Shown here: positions 50,342 to 59,434 of the stretch, piece after piece | How positions within the stretch are numbered: position 1 is the first letter of the stretch | Layout of the letters: each line of letters starts with the position of its first letter | Origin: Biostraticola tofi | GTDB taxonomy: Bacteria > Pseudomonadota > Gammaproteobacteria > Enterobacterales > Enterobacteriaceae | Assembly: GCF_004343195.1 (NCBI RefSeq) | Contig: NZ_SMCR01000012.1 | Span: 1-64,000, forward strand | Length of the DNA stretch: 64,000 bases | Direction of reading: 5' to 3' | Position numbers and translations under genes: made by a program | The notes under the pieces: model-generated | Databases searched by the model: none | What the model saw: the letters and a program-made list of their open reading frames with translations, nothing else | Told to the model about the DNA's origin: nothing

Positions 50342-51748
50342 TCATTCATCGTCGTATTGTGGACCGGCGTAATTATCAAAACGCGACCATTGGCCATTGA
50401 ACGTCAGCCTGACACTGCCGATAGGCCCGTTCCGCTGTTTACCCAGGATGATTTCAGCAATGCCTTTCAGATCGCTGTTTTCGTGATAAACCTCATCCCG
50501 GTAGATGAACATAATCAGGTCGGCGTCCTGTTCGATAGAACCGGATTCACGCAAGTCGGAGTTGATCGGGCGCTTATCAGCTCGCTGCTCCAGTCCGCGG
50601 TTAAGCTGGGACAGCGCAACCACGGGTACCTGCAGTTCTTTGGCCAGCGCTTTGAGCGAGCGTGAAATTTCAGCGATTTCCAGGGTACGGTTATCGGAAA
50701 GCGTCGGCACGCGCATCAATTGCAGATAGTCGATCATGATAAGGCTCAGGCCATCATGCTCGCGAAACACTCGCCTGGCCCGGGAGCGGACCTCGGTGGG
50801 CGTCAGGCCAGAGGAGTCATCGATATACATATTCCGTTTTTCCAGGAGGATCCCCATGGTGCTGGAAATACGCGCCCAGTCTTCATCGTCCAACTGCCCG
50901 GTACGGATACGCGTCTGGTCGACCCGTGACAGCGAAGCCAGCATACGCATCATGATTTGCTCTCCGGGCATTTCCAGGCTGAAAATCAGCACCGGCTTAT
51001 CCTCGGTCATCGCGGCATTTTCACACAAATTCATGGCGAAAGTGGTTTTTCCCATTGAGGGACGAGCGGCGATGATGATCAAATCGGATTTCTGCAGGCC
51101 AGCAGTCTTCTTGTCCAGATCCTGATAGCCGCTGGAAACGCCTGTCACGCCATCGTGGGGTTTCTGATAGAGCTGTTCGATTCTGGCGACGGTATCTTCC
51201 AGGATACGATCTACGCTCTTCGGACCTTCATCTTTACTGGCGCGATTTTCAGCGATCTGAAACACCCGCGACTCCGCCAGGTCGAGTAGCTCTTCACTGC
51301 TGCGGCCCTGAGGATCGTAGCCGGCATCAGCGATTTCATGGGCAACCGCAATCATATCCCGCACCACGGCCCGCTCACGAACGATATCCGCATAGGCGGA
51401 AATGTTAGCCGCGCTGGGGGTATTCTTCGATAATTCGGCCAGATAGGCAAAACCGCCGACCTGATCCAGCTCGCCTTTCTGCTCCAGGGATTCCGAAAGG
51501 GTGATCAAATCGATGGGCTTGTTCAGCTCCAGCAACCGCTGCATTTCGGAAAAAATGGTCCGGTGAGGCCGGTTAAAGAAATCTTTGGGACTGACGCGCT
51601 CAGCCACGTTATCCCAGCGTTCATTATCCAGCATCAAACCGCCCAATACCGATTGTTCCGCTTCCAGCGAATGGGGAGGCAGTTTCAAACCTTCGACCTG
51701 GCGGTCACGAGCGAAGGACGTTTTGTTGGCGGTTTTTTTCTCTGACAT
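50342..51748 (-). CDS. dnaB: Replicative DNA helicase DnaB
   Basis: DnaB is the hexameric 5'-3' helicase of the replisome. The 468-residue product has the N-terminal primase-interacting domain (PPHSLEAEQSVLGGL), a linker and the RecA-like ATPase with Walker A ARPSMGKTTF and the arginine-finger region near LNRGLEQRADKRP. No intein is present. Transcription is divergent from qor. Confidence 0.98.
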   Translation of the reverse strand: MSEKKTANKTSFARDRQVEGLKLPPHSLEAEQSVLGGLMLDNERWDNVAERVSPKDFFNRPHRTIFSEMQRLLELNKPIDLITLSESLEQKGELDQVGGFAYLAELSKNTPSAANISAYADIVRERAVVRDMIAVAHEIADAGYDPQGRSSEELLDLAESRVFQIAENRASKDEGPKSVDRILEDTVARIEQLYQKPHDGVTGVSSGYQDLDKKTAGLQKSDLIIIAARPSMGKTTFAMNLCENAAMTEDKPVLIFSLEMPGEQIMMRMLASLSRVDQTRIRTGQLDDEDWARISSTMGILLEKRNMYIDDSSGLTPTEVRSRARRVFREHDGLSLIMIDYLQLMRVPTLSDNRTLEIAEISRSLKALAKELQVPVVALSQLNRGLEQRADKRPINSDLRESGSIEQDADLIMFIYRDEVYHENSDLKGIAEIILGKQRNGPIGSVRLTFNGQWSRFDNYAGPQYDDE

Positions 51749-51887
51749 GAAGTGAGTGCTTTGCCTGATAGTGGTTCATCGGATAATGGCGCATTGTAGC
51801 GTTGTTTGAAGCTTAATCCTATGCAGCTTTGCAATCGGCGGCCAACGGCTTATGGTTAATAGAGCACATCCAACCAGAGGCGTTATC

Positions 51888-52871
51888 ATGGCAAAACGTA
51901 TACAATTTTCTGCTCACGGAGGACCCGAAGTCCTCCAGTACCAGGACTTTACGCCGCAAGATCCGGCTGATGGCGAAGTTCAGGTAGAAAACCAGGCCAT
52001 TGGCATCAATTTCATTGATACCTATGTGCGCAGCGGTTTATATGCGCCGCCCTCCCTACCATCAGGACTCGGTACCGAGGCTGCTGGCATTATTGTTAAA
52101 ACGGGTTCCGGCGTCAAAGGCCTCAAAATGGGGGATCGGGTGGTCTATGCCCAATCCGCACTGGGTGCCTACAGCCAGATTCACAATGTATTACAGGACA
52201 AGGTCGCGCTACTGCCGGATGCCATTTCTTTTGAACAGGCCGCGGCATCCTTTCTTAAAGGCCTGACAGTTTATTATCTTCTGCGTCAGACCTATGAAAT
52301 CAGGCCCAATGAGATTTTTTTGTTTCATGCCGCAGCGGGCGGCGTTGGCAGGATTGCCTGTCAATGGGCCAAGGCGCTGGGCGCCAAAATGATAGGGACG
52401 GTCGGCACCGCAGAGAAAGCTGAACTTGCCCGACAGGCCGGGGCCTGGGAAACCATTAATTACCGCGAGGAAAACGTCCCTGAGCGGGTCGCCGCTCTGA
52501 CGGGGGGCAAAAAAGTCAGCGTGGTGTACGACTCCGTGGGCAAAAGCACGTGGGAAGCGTCCCTGGACAGTCTTCATCGCCGTGGACTGATGGTCAGCTT
52601 TGGCAACTCTTCCGGGCCGGTGACAGGGGTGAATCTGGGGATCCTTAACCTCAAAGGGTCACTGTTTGTCACCCGCCCGGCCTTGAATGGTTATGTGACC
52701 AATCGCGAAGAACTTGCACTTGCCAGTAATGAACTGTTCTCGATGATTGCCAGTGGTGCGATTAAAATCGATGTGCCCGCGTCGCAAAAATTCCCGCTGG
52801 CAGAAGCGACCCGCGCACATCAGGCGCTGGAAAGCCGTCAGACCCAGGGTTCCCTGCTGCTTATTCCCTGA
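51888..52871 (+). CDS. qor: NADPH:quinone oxidoreductase
   Basis: The product is a 327-residue zeta-crystallin-type medium-chain dehydrogenase/reductase without zinc. Conserved are GINFIDTYVRSGLY, the nucleotide-binding HAAAGGVG (followed by Arg here, where E. coli has Leu) and the C-terminal ESRQTQGSLLLIP. The ATG at 51888 is preceded by AGAGG at seven bases. The longer frame from 51852 has no homology. It is followed by a hairpin (52891-52916). Confidence 0.94.
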   Translation: MAKRIQFSAHGGPEVLQYQDFTPQDPADGEVQVENQAIGINFIDTYVRSGLYAPPSLPSGLGTEAAGIIVKTGSGVKGLKMGDRVVYAQSALGAYSQIHNVLQDKVALLPDAISFEQAAASFLKGLTVYYLLRQTYEIRPNEIFLFHAAAGGVGRIACQWAKALGAKMIGTVGTAEKAELARQAGAWETINYREENVPERVAALTGGKKVSVVYDSVGKSTWEASLDSLHRRGLMVSFGNSSGPVTGVNLGILNLKGSLFVTRPALNGYVTNREELALASNELFSMIASGAIKIDVPASQKFPLAEATRAHQALESRQTQGSLLLIP

Positions 52872-52890
52872 TATGCCTGCCGACATGAAA

Positions 52891-52916
52891 ACGGGCTTCC
52901 TGTGAGGGAAGCCCGT
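52891..52916 (+). terminator. Hairpin after qor
   Basis: ACGGGCTTCC pairs with GGAAGCCCGT across a short loop 20 bases after the qor stop. The T-tract that follows is interrupted. Confidence 0.6.
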
Positions 52917-53169
52917 AGATTGCTCTTGCTGCTTGCTGCACACTGTAATTGTAGGGACAGTGGTATAACTCACCGAAGGTGCGGCTGCCTGCCGCTATTA
53001 TTTTCGGCGATGACGAAAAGGATCATCTGCTAACTGACAGTTAATCCTAGCAGCAGCCATAAGCAAAGCATATCTTAAAACCCCGTGACTACGCCTAAAA
53101 AATCATAGCCTGTGATCACCAACACATTTTGTTTGACGCGGGTATGGAAACGTCAACACCGGGCGGCAC
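52917..53169. other. Gene-free spacer between qor and pspG
   Basis: No ORF or RNA gene is recognised between the qor hairpin and the end of pspG. Confidence 0.5.
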
Positions 53170-53388
53170 TCAGTATCGGGGCAACTGCGGGCGTTTGATA
53201 TTACGCCAGAGCCATACCGCCGCGACAGCCAGCAATAACCAGGGCAACAGTTTGATTGCCATGACAAACAGGCCGGCAAACATCATGATAAGCGTGCCGA
53301 CAACCAAAGCCGCCAGGACACCGAATACAGAAATTCCGGTCAGCAGCAACATGACAAAAAAGCCGATAACGAAGAAAATTTCCAGCAT
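53170..53388 (-). CDS. pspG: Envelope stress response protein PspG
   Basis: The product is a 72-residue inner-membrane protein with two hydrophobic helices (LEIFFVIGFFVMLLLTG and IKLLPWLLLAVAAVWLW) and a short basic tail. It is an effector of the phage-shock response. The ATG at 53388 has an AGGAG six bases upstream. A sigma-54 promoter lies about 60 bases upstream, as expected for a PspF-regulated gene. The tail is slightly shorter than in E. coli PspG (80). Confidence 0.92.
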   Translation of the reverse strand: MLEIFFVIGFFVMLLLTGISVFGVLAALVVGTLIMMFAGLFVMAIKLLPWLLLAVAAVWLWRNIKRPQLPRY

Positions 53389-53449
53389 GACCAACTCCTG
53401 AGAAGGGATAGATACCATCGTTACCTGTAACGACTAGACTACTATGTCA

Positions 53450-53465
53450 TTCAAGAATCGTGCCA
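53450..53465 (-). promoter_or_regulatory. Sigma-54 promoter of pspG
   Basis: The minus strand reads TGGCACGATTCTTGAA. The -24 GG and -12 TTG elements match the sigma-54 consensus TGGCAYR-N4-TTGCW with one mismatch (A for C). Location and gene identity agree. Confidence 0.8.
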
Positions 53466-53557
53466 ACTTAATGAAATTATAACCTATTGAAACTGCAGGA
53501 GTTACCTAATAGCTTTTTTATTGCCTGGTCAGATTAACCAGATATTGGTATTTTCAA

Positions 53558-54610
53558 CTACAATGCTGGATCGGTCCGGTCAGCGGCAACTTTTTTTAAC
53601 GCCTGCCTGAGCACTTCGCTACCGGCGCCAGGTCGATGGGCATGCTCACTCAGATATCTCCGCCATTGCCGGGCTCCGGGGATCCCCTGGAACAAACCCA
53701 GCATATGACGAGTAATATGGCCCAGCGCTGCGCCCTGTTTCAGTTCATGCTCAATGTAGGGCAGCATTGCCTCAACCACTGACGCCATATCAGTCATCGG
53801 GTCAGGCTGGCCGAACAGCGTACTGTCCACTCGGGCCAGCATGCCTGGATTCTGATAAGCCTCCCGGCCCACCATGACACCATCCAGGTAAACAAGATGC
53901 GCCGCAGCCTCGTCCAGCGTCTTGATGCCGCCATTAATAGTGATCGTCAACTCAGGGTAATCACGTTTCAGTTGATACACCCGGGCATAATCCAGCGGGG
54001 GAATTTCGCGGTTCTCCTTGGGGCTCAAACCAGAAAGCCACGCCTTGCGGGCGTGAATGATAAAGGTATCGCAACCGCCGTCATTGGAAACCCGGTCAAT
54101 GAATTCACATAGAAATTCATAGTTATCCTGCTCATCAATGCCAATGCGGGTCTTGACCGTCACCGGAACGGAGACCTCCGCCCGCATCGCGGCGATACAC
54201 TCAGCCACCCTAAGCGGTTGCGCCATCAGGCAGGCGCCGAACAATCCGTTCTGCACCCGATCCGAGGGACAACCGACGTTCAGGTTTATCTCATCATAGC
54301 CACGCTGCTCGGCCATGCGTGCGCACGCCGCCAGCGCTTGGGGATCACTGCCGCCCAGCTGCAGCGCCAAAGGATGCTCGGCCTCGTTATAGGCCAGATA
54401 ATCTCCTTTGCCATGCAGCAGAGCTCCGGTAGTCACCATTTCGGTATAAAGCAGGGTATGGCGCGTCAACAGGCGCAGCAGATAGCGACAGTGCCGGTCG
54501 GTCCAGTCCAGCATCGGGGCGATTGAAAAACGCTGTGATGACAGAGCGGCTGATGTGATCGGCAGCACCGGGGTACTCGCCGGCAGGTGGGGAAGCTTAT
54601 TTTCGTGCAT
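53558..54610 (-). CDS. dusA: tRNA-dihydrouridine synthase A
   Basis: DusA reduces U20/U20a in tRNA using FMN and NADPH. The 350-residue product has the FMN-binding [35 protein letters not shown] with the catalytic cysteine (in GACLM), and [16 protein letters not shown], typical of the DusA branch. The start at 54610 gives a longer N-terminus than the core requires. Confidence 0.95.
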   Translation of the reverse strand: MHENKLPHLPASTPVLPITSAALSSQRFSIAPMLDWTDRHCRYLLRLLTRHTLLYTEMVTTGALLHGKGDYLAYNEAEHPLALQLGGSDPQALAACARMAEQRGYDEINLNVGCPSDRVQNGLFGACLMAQPLRVAECIAAMRAEVSVPVTVKTRIGIDEQDNYEFLCEFIDRVSNDGGCDTFIIHARKAWLSGLSPKENREIPPLDYARVYQLKRDYPELTITINGGIKTLDEAAAHLVYLDGVMVGREAYQNPGMLARVDSTLFGQPDPMTDMASVVEAMLPYIEHELKQGAALGHITRHMLGLFQGIPGARQWRRYLSEHAHRPGAGSEVLRQALKKVAADRTDPAL

Positions 54611-54742
54611 GTAAGACCACTATGAGCGTAATTTTTGAATCAGCATCCAAACCGGGCATCGGGATGTGGATAAAGTAGAAGGCGAATTTTGCCGCTATTA
54701 TAACATAAATGCGACCCTGTAATATCCGTTGCCGTTAACCCT

Positions 54743-54895
54743 TCACAAGTGACTCTCCGCTAAGCGTAAAACCCTTGTCGGCAGGCCTGCGGTCAGTATT
54801 GCCTTGGAGGCCTTGGCCAGTTTATGAATCTGACGACGGGTAAGTGCTGGCGGCACAGAAAATTCAAGTGGAATGCTCATTATCTCTTTCACCAT
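54743..54895 (-). CDS. Small unrecognised ORF (50 codons)
   Basis: This short frame beginning MVKEIMSIPLEFSVPPALTR (alternative ATG at 54880) ends in a basic, helix-like segment (RRQIHKLAKASKAIL). I do not recognise it. No clear ribosome-binding site precedes it. It may be a remnant of a larger gene in the non-core spacer between dusA and the LRR gene. Confidence 0.25.
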   Translation of the reverse strand: MVKEIMSIPLEFSVPPALTRRQIHKLAKASKAILTAGLPTRVLRLAESHL

Positions 54896-55086
54896 AATGA
54901 CTTACCAGATCCCTTAATCTACACCTATGCTAGGTGTGTCCCGCGCAGCCCTGCGCCGGATACAGATCAACCGCATCGGTTATTGAGGCGGTAATCTCTT
55001 CGATTCGCTGCAGACCAGCCGCTGATTAACCACGACTTGCGAATTCTTGAGTATCGTTTGATAGACACATCCAAGTGAGGAAACAT

Positions 55087-57072
55087 ATGGATATTCCTGT
55101 AATCTCTTCTGCTGGCCTTTCAGCAGGTGCAGTAAATGGATTTAACCAGAGCGGTACGCCTTTTAACGCCCTGTTTGCTGAATGGGATGAATGGGGCAGT
55201 CAAGCACCCAGCGGCGGTTCCGAGCAACGCAGTAAAGCGGTGGCCTTATTGAAGGATTGCCTGGAGCGCGGCGCAACCTATCTGAATCTTTCCTGCCTCA
55301 ACCTGACCAGTCTGCCGGCAACACTGCCGCCCGGGTTGCTCCAACTGAAAGCCAGCAACAACAATTTTTCTTCCTTGACGGGGAACCTGCCGTGGGGTCT
55401 GCAAGAACTGCATCTGGACAACACCCCAGTCAGCAGTTTGCCCAAACTTCCGCCGGATTTGAAAATCCTTTATCTCGCTAATACCCAACTGGCCGGTCTG
55501 CCAGATAATCTCCCACCGGGGTTGACGACTCTCCACATGGATAACTCTCCTTTGAAGAGTCTGCCGAATGACCTGCCGGCACAGTTGCAGAGGTTATTTG
55601 CCAGCGGCACCAAACTCACCAGTCTGCCGGCCACGTTGCCTGCCGGTTTACATTCGCTCTTCGTTGCCAATACGCCGCTGACAGAACTGCCCAATGCGCT
55701 GCCAGCGGGGTTAAACACCCTCAATCTGAGCAATTCCCCCTTAAACAGCTTACCGGCAAACCTACCCACCGAATTAACATCACTGATGATTTCCGGTACT
55801 AACGTCACCTCTTTGCCTGATAATTTACCTGCAGGATTACGCCTACTGAATATGGCTAATTCGCCGGTGAATAGCCTGCCAGCCAATTTACCAGCCGGCT
55901 TAAAAGAGCTATTTATCAACAGCACTAAAATAACCGCTTTGCCAGACAATCTTCCGGCGAGGATGCAGAAGCTGTATCTGGGTGATACAGAGATAAACTC
56001 TCTTCCTTCCAATCTGCCTGACGGATTATTAAGCCTGTTGGCTGAAGGGTCCAAAATTTCCAGCCTGCAGCATACTCTGCCGTCTGGACTGCAAGCCCTC
56101 AATCTGAGCAATACTCCCTTAGGGAGTCTGCCCGACACACTGCCATCGGCTCTTCAGACGCTGAATGTCAGTGATACCCCTCTGACGAGTCTTCCGGCAA
56201 CGTTACCGGCAGGCCTTCAAGGGATTACCGCCAGCAATACAGCATTGACCCAACTGCCCGACAATCTGCCTGCCGGCTTACAAACCCTGAATCTGGATAA
56301 TACACCGCTCAATGCACTGCCTGCTAATCTGCCCCAAACGCTGATGTCACTGTTTATCAGCGGCACCAAGATTGTCAGTCTGCCGGCAACGCTCCCCTCT
56401 GCCCTCAAAGGCTTATACATTAATAATACGGGAATTCAGAAGCTTCCAACCAATTTACCGGCTGGATTAAGCCTGTTACAGGCCAACAATAGCCAGTTGG
56501 CTGGCTTACCCTCAACATTGCCGGATACCATTAAACTGTTTATCTCCAATACCCCGCTGGCATCTCTTATCAATTTACTGTTGCCCGGAGCCTTACTGCC
56601 AGGAGGATTGTTGACGGGGGCATTATTGACTAAAGTGTTGCAACTGCTAGCTGGATTAGGTGGTGGCATCGGTGGCGGCATCGGTGGTGGCATCGTCGGA
56701 GGCATCGGTGATGGCATCGTCGGAGGCATCGGTGGAGCTATTGGTGGAGCTACTGGTGGGGCTATTGGTGGGGCTACTGGTGGGGCTATCGCCGTGGCTG
56801 CCGCGGGACAGCAGGAAGAATCTCTCCCCCAGCTGACCGACGGCGAGCTTACCCCTAAAGATACCGATCAGGCATTACAGAGCCTATCGCGCTCGGCATC
56901 GACTGACAGCATACCGGGACTGCTTGATGTGAATGATATTCCCCGTAGCCGGTTACTGAGTATCGAACAGGTCAGATCATTGGTGGTTGATGAATTGGAT
57001 GCGCTGGACAAGGTCGTCGACGCTGCCCAAACAGATGAATCAGCTGCACCTGGCTATCACAATGTAGAGTAA
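55087..57072 (+). CDS. Leucine-rich-repeat protein with IpaH/SspH-like N-terminus and glycine-zipper segment
   Basis: The 661-residue protein reads like a type III effector. Residues 26-72 (FNALFAEWDEWGS ... ALLKDCLERGATYLNLSCL) resemble the helical cap of IpaH, SspH and SlrP proteins. Twenty LRR units of 20-21 residues (73-491), with the bacterial pattern LPxNLPxGLxxLxxxNTPLx, follow. A hydrophobic stretch (about 494-522) and a Gly/Ile/Ala-rich segment (523-573, GGGIGGGI and GGAIGGATGG repeats) come next, then an acidic tail (574-661). The NEL ubiquitin-ligase domain is absent. No signal peptide. The ATG at 55087 has GAGGA six bases upstream. A terminator follows. Function is inferred from architecture only. 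Confidence 0.85.
   Translation: MDIPVISSAGLSAGAVNGFNQSGTPFNALFAEWDEWGSQAPSGGSEQRSKAVALLKDCLERGATYLNLSCLNLTSLPATLPPGLLQLKASNNNFSSLTGNLPWGLQELHLDNTPVSSLPKLPPDLKILYLANTQLAGLPDNLPPGLTTLHMDNSPLKSLPNDLPAQLQRLFASGTKLTSLPATLPAGLHSLFVANTPLTELPNALPAGLNTLNLSNSPLNSLPANLPTELTSLMISGTNVTSLPDNLPAGLRLLNMANSPVNSLPANLPAGLKELFINSTKITALPDNLPARMQKLYLGDTEINSLPSNLPDGLLSLLAEGSKISSLQHTLPSGLQALNLSNTPLGSLPDTLPSALQTLNVSDTPLTSLPATLPAGLQGITASNTALTQLPDNLPAGLQTLNLDNTPLNALPANLPQTLMSLFISGTKIVSLPATLPSALKGLYINNTGIQKLPTNLPAGLSLLQANNSQLAGLPSTLPDTIKLFISNTPLASLINLLLPGALLPGGLLTGALLTKVLQLLAGLGGGIGGGIGGGIVGGIGDGIVGGIGGAIGGATGGAIGGATGGAIAVAAAGQQEESLPQLTDGELTPKDTDQALQSLSRSASTDSIPGLLDVNDIPRSRLLSIEQVRSLVVDELDALDKVVDAAQTDESAAPGYHNVE
56656..56790 (+). 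repeat. In-frame short tandem repeats in the LRR gene
   Basis: Units of 12-15 bases built on GGTGGCATC and GGTGGGGCTA repeat through this stretch and encode GGGI and GGAT/GGAI units. Copy number could change by slippage without breaking the frame. Confidence 0.75.
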
Positions 57073-57087
57073 AAACCAACCTGCCAC

Positions 57088-57111
57088 AGCCAGAAGCCTG
57101 TGCTTCTGGCT
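57088..57111 (+). terminator. Terminator of the LRR gene
   Basis: AGCCAGAAGC CTGT GCTTCTGGCT forms a perfect 10-bp stem 16 bases after the stop, followed by a T/C-rich run. Confidence 0.8.
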
Positions 57112-57421
57112 CCTCATTTCTTCATCATTTTATCCCAGATAACATTCATTCCGTCCCAAAATCAAGCAGATGATTTACAAAACCATAATTTTGTTTTATC
57201 ACAGAAGATAATATGCAGTGGTTAAATAATCAAAACAGGTAGGCTAATGAATTACTTTAATAAACCTTTATTATCGGCAACGGTATTTTTTTCACTGCGT
57301 TGAGAAAAACGATCAGTTTCATAACCATACGTTATAGCTGAATATAATCAACGGCCGTTAATTTATCCGATTTTTACCCACATCGCCTACTTTTATCACT
57401 CTTTTATAGACAGACTGCATA
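57112..57421. other. AT-rich promoter region of the LuxR-type gene
   Basis: About 310 AT-rich bases without an ORF. They probably contain the promoter of the regulator. Low GC is shared with that gene. Confidence 0.4.
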
Positions 57422-58060
57422 ATGACCATGACAGCATACATCCTTGACTTGTGTAATTATACACGCTATGCGATAAAAGAATTACTTGATAACAATGTAG
57501 GGATTAAGCTGAAATCAATCAACTCGGAGTCTATTACCGAACTTTGTCACAGGAGTGCATTAACGCCTCCAACGCTCGTTTTCATTAATCAGTCCAGCTT
57601 TTGCCCTTCCGCAGGCGAAAATAAAGGCAATGAACTTATTAAAACCCTGATAAATAAGCACCCAAGAACGCTATTTTTTATCTTCATAGCGAATGACAAT
57701 ATAAATTTTCACGAATTCGTACCCATCAAAAACAATGTAATTATTGCATCTAAGCTCATTGAGATAAGTAAAATAGAAACTATTATCCGCTATTTTATTG
57801 AGGTTAGAAAATGGCGTGTAGATAATACATTATTTGGTTTTTCCCCTATCCGTTTCAGTAAAACCGAGGCCGAAATTATCAGCATGTGGATGTCGGGTGA
57901 TGAAACTAATGATATATGCCGGGCACTGCGAATCAAGGAAAAAACCGTCTCGTCACACAAAATCAATATTAAGCGTAAAACCCGTGCCACCAACAAGCAG
58001 GCTATCTACCATTTGATAACTATCGCTGACAGCTTGAAAGCGGATATTTATGCCAACTGA
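57422..58060 (+). CDS. LuxR/FixJ-type transcriptional regulator
   Basis: The 212-residue protein has a receiver-like N-terminal half without the usual phosphoacceptor pattern, and a C-terminal LuxR helix-turn-helix (about 143-205: FSKTEAEIISMWMSGDETND followed by EKTVSSHKINIKRKTRATNK). The architecture is closest to RcsA- or EcpR-type orphan regulators, which control capsule, pili or motility. The gene is AT-rich, rich in Ile and Asn codons, unlike its neighbours, which suggests transfer. It sits 349 bases after the LRR gene on the same strand but behind a terminator. ATG 57428 is an alternative start. Confidence 0.85.
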   Translation: MTMTAYILDLCNYTRYAIKELLDNNVGIKLKSINSESITELCHRSALTPPTLVFINQSSFCPSAGENKGNELIKTLINKHPRTLFFIFIANDNINFHEFVPIKNNVIIASKLIEISKIETIIRYFIEVRKWRVDNTLFGFSPIRFSKTEAEIISMWMSGDETNDICRALRIKEKTVSSHKINIKRKTRATNKQAIYHLITIADSLKADIYAN

Positions 58061-58198
58061 TACCCGCAAGCCGACTATAAGACTGACGATCAATCACACT
58101 TTTCCATCGCCTCAGACCACATCTCCATATGACTCAACTCGGTGTTTTTTTTGCTTCATGGTAAGATGGGGGCTTAAGCACTATTTCAGGGGGTCCAG

Positions 58199-58708
58199 AT
58201 GAATACCGTCAGTCAACAACAACTGCTCGCCGAAGCAGAGCAGTTGTGCGAGCAACGTAACGTGCGTCTTACGCCGCAACGGCTCGAAGTATTGCGTCTG
58301 ATGTCACAGCAAAGCGGTGCTATCAGCGCCTATGACCTACTGGATCTCTTAAAGCAGTCAGAGCCGCAGGCTAAGCCGCCGACGATATATCGAGCCCTAG
58401 ATTTCCTGCTGGAGCATGGCTTTATCCACCGCGTTGAGTCCACAAACAGCTTTGTGATGTGTCACCATTTTGCCGAACCGGGTCATACATCGGCCTTTTT
58501 TATCTGTGATCGCTGTGGACAGGTGACAGAGCAACCCATGCAGGGTATAGAGGACATACTACGGACGCTGGCGGATAAGGCTGGCTTCCGCATGGTCACC
58601 AACATGGTGGAAGTTCATGGATTCTGTACTGATTGTGCACCGGTGGCGGATTGCCAGCAATCTGAAGACTGCGGTCATGATCACAGTATTGCCATTAAAA
58701 AAAGATAA
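58199..58708 (+). CDS. zur: Zinc uptake regulator Zur
   Basis: Zur is a Fur-family repressor that shuts off zinc importers when Zn is abundant. The 169-residue product has the winged helix (RLTPQRLEVLRLMSQ ... PPTIYRALDFLLEHG) and metal sites with CDRCGQ, CTDC and the HGF motif. The C-terminus carries an extra CGHDHS. Position between the dusA side and lexA agrees with enterobacterial order. Confidence 0.96.
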   Translation: MNTVSQQQLLAEAEQLCEQRNVRLTPQRLEVLRLMSQQSGAISAYDLLDLLKQSEPQAKPPTIYRALDFLLEHGFIHRVESTNSFVMCHHFAEPGHTSAFFICDRCGQVTEQPMQGIEDILRTLADKAGFRMVTNMVEVHGFCTDCAPVADCQQSEDCGHDHSIAIKKR

Positions 58709-58864
58709 TAAAGCAAGGTTATGCAGCTGACAGGTGAGAAAACAGCGTTCGCCGAACTCGCTGTATTAGCGGAAAAGTAATTATTGGGATTTCGTGGTAA
58801 AGTCGATGGACGAGGTGGGTAAACTGCTGATACCGTTAATCAGATAATGTAACAAGAAAGACGT

Positions 58865-58888
58865 TAAAGACTTAACATTAAGTCTTTA
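58865..58888. repeat. Perfect 11-bp inverted repeat
   Basis: TAAAGACTTAA, a CA dinucleotide and TTAAGTCTTTA form a perfect palindrome. It is 157 bases past zur and directly abuts the tandem array. It could be a hairpin in RNA or a protein-binding site. Confidence 0.85.
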
Positions 58889-58972
58889 TGTAGCTTTAGA
58901 TTGAATATGTAGCTTTAGATTGAAGATGTAGCTTTATATTAAATAGGGTCATAAGCAGCTTTAGGTTGAAAA
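58888..58972. repeat. 19-bp tandem repeats (three units plus a degenerate copy)
   Basis: Units at 58888-58906, 58907-58925 and 58926-58944 follow ATGTAGCTTTAGATTGAAN. A degenerate copy (AGCAGCTTTAGGTTGAAAA) lies at 58954-58972. Confidence 0.85.
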
Positions 58973-59224
58973 CTAATACAACCGTGACATTAACGCTGAA
59001 AGAAGCACTCACGCGCGACCGTACTCGGCCACCCTTTTTGCAACCAAATGCAGCACTATCAGCCGATCACTGCCGCCTAACCGCTTTTACAGCAACGCTG
59101 CCGAGGAGGTAGGACAGGGTGGTACTTCCTTGTACCTTTGGGTAGGAACTTTTAGCTAACCTGAACCTAATCCATTGATTATAAAGACTTTATGCCCGCT
59201 TGCCGGTCAAAGGCACTCTGCCGG

Positions 59225-59434
59225 TCACCAGTTGTATTTATTGCGGGACTCCCAGTCTTTGACTTCAGTTTCCGCGGCTTCTTTACCGTAGCCATAGCGT
59301 TCCTGAATTTTACCGACCAGTTGATCTCTTTTACCTTCGACAACAGTCAAATCATCGTCAGTCAATTTGCCCCATTGTTCTTTAACTTTGCCTTTAAACT
59401 GTTTCCAGTTACCGCTAGCTTCATCTTTATTCAT
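59225..59434 (-). CDS. yjbJ: CsbD-family stress protein YjbJ
   Basis: The 69-residue soluble helical protein begins MNKDEASGNWKQFKGKVKEQ, the CsbD/YjbJ signature, and ends WESRNKYNW. Function is unknown. E. coli YjbJ is abundant and induced in stationary phase and osmotic stress. In E. coli it sits between zur and dinF/lexA. dinF is missing here. The ATG is preceded by AAGGATCAAT. Confidence 0.94.
   Translation of the reverse strand: MNKDEASGNWKQFKGKVKEQWGKLTDDDLTVVEGKRDQLVGKIQERYGYGKEAAETEVKDWESRNKYNW

Larger units (their letters stand above)
58709..59224. other. Repeat-bearing intergenic region between zur and yjbJ
   Basis: This 516-base region carries a perfect inverted repeat and a 19-bp tandem array (listed separately). 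The rest shows no credible gene. yjbJ is convergent with zur. Confidence 0.5.
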
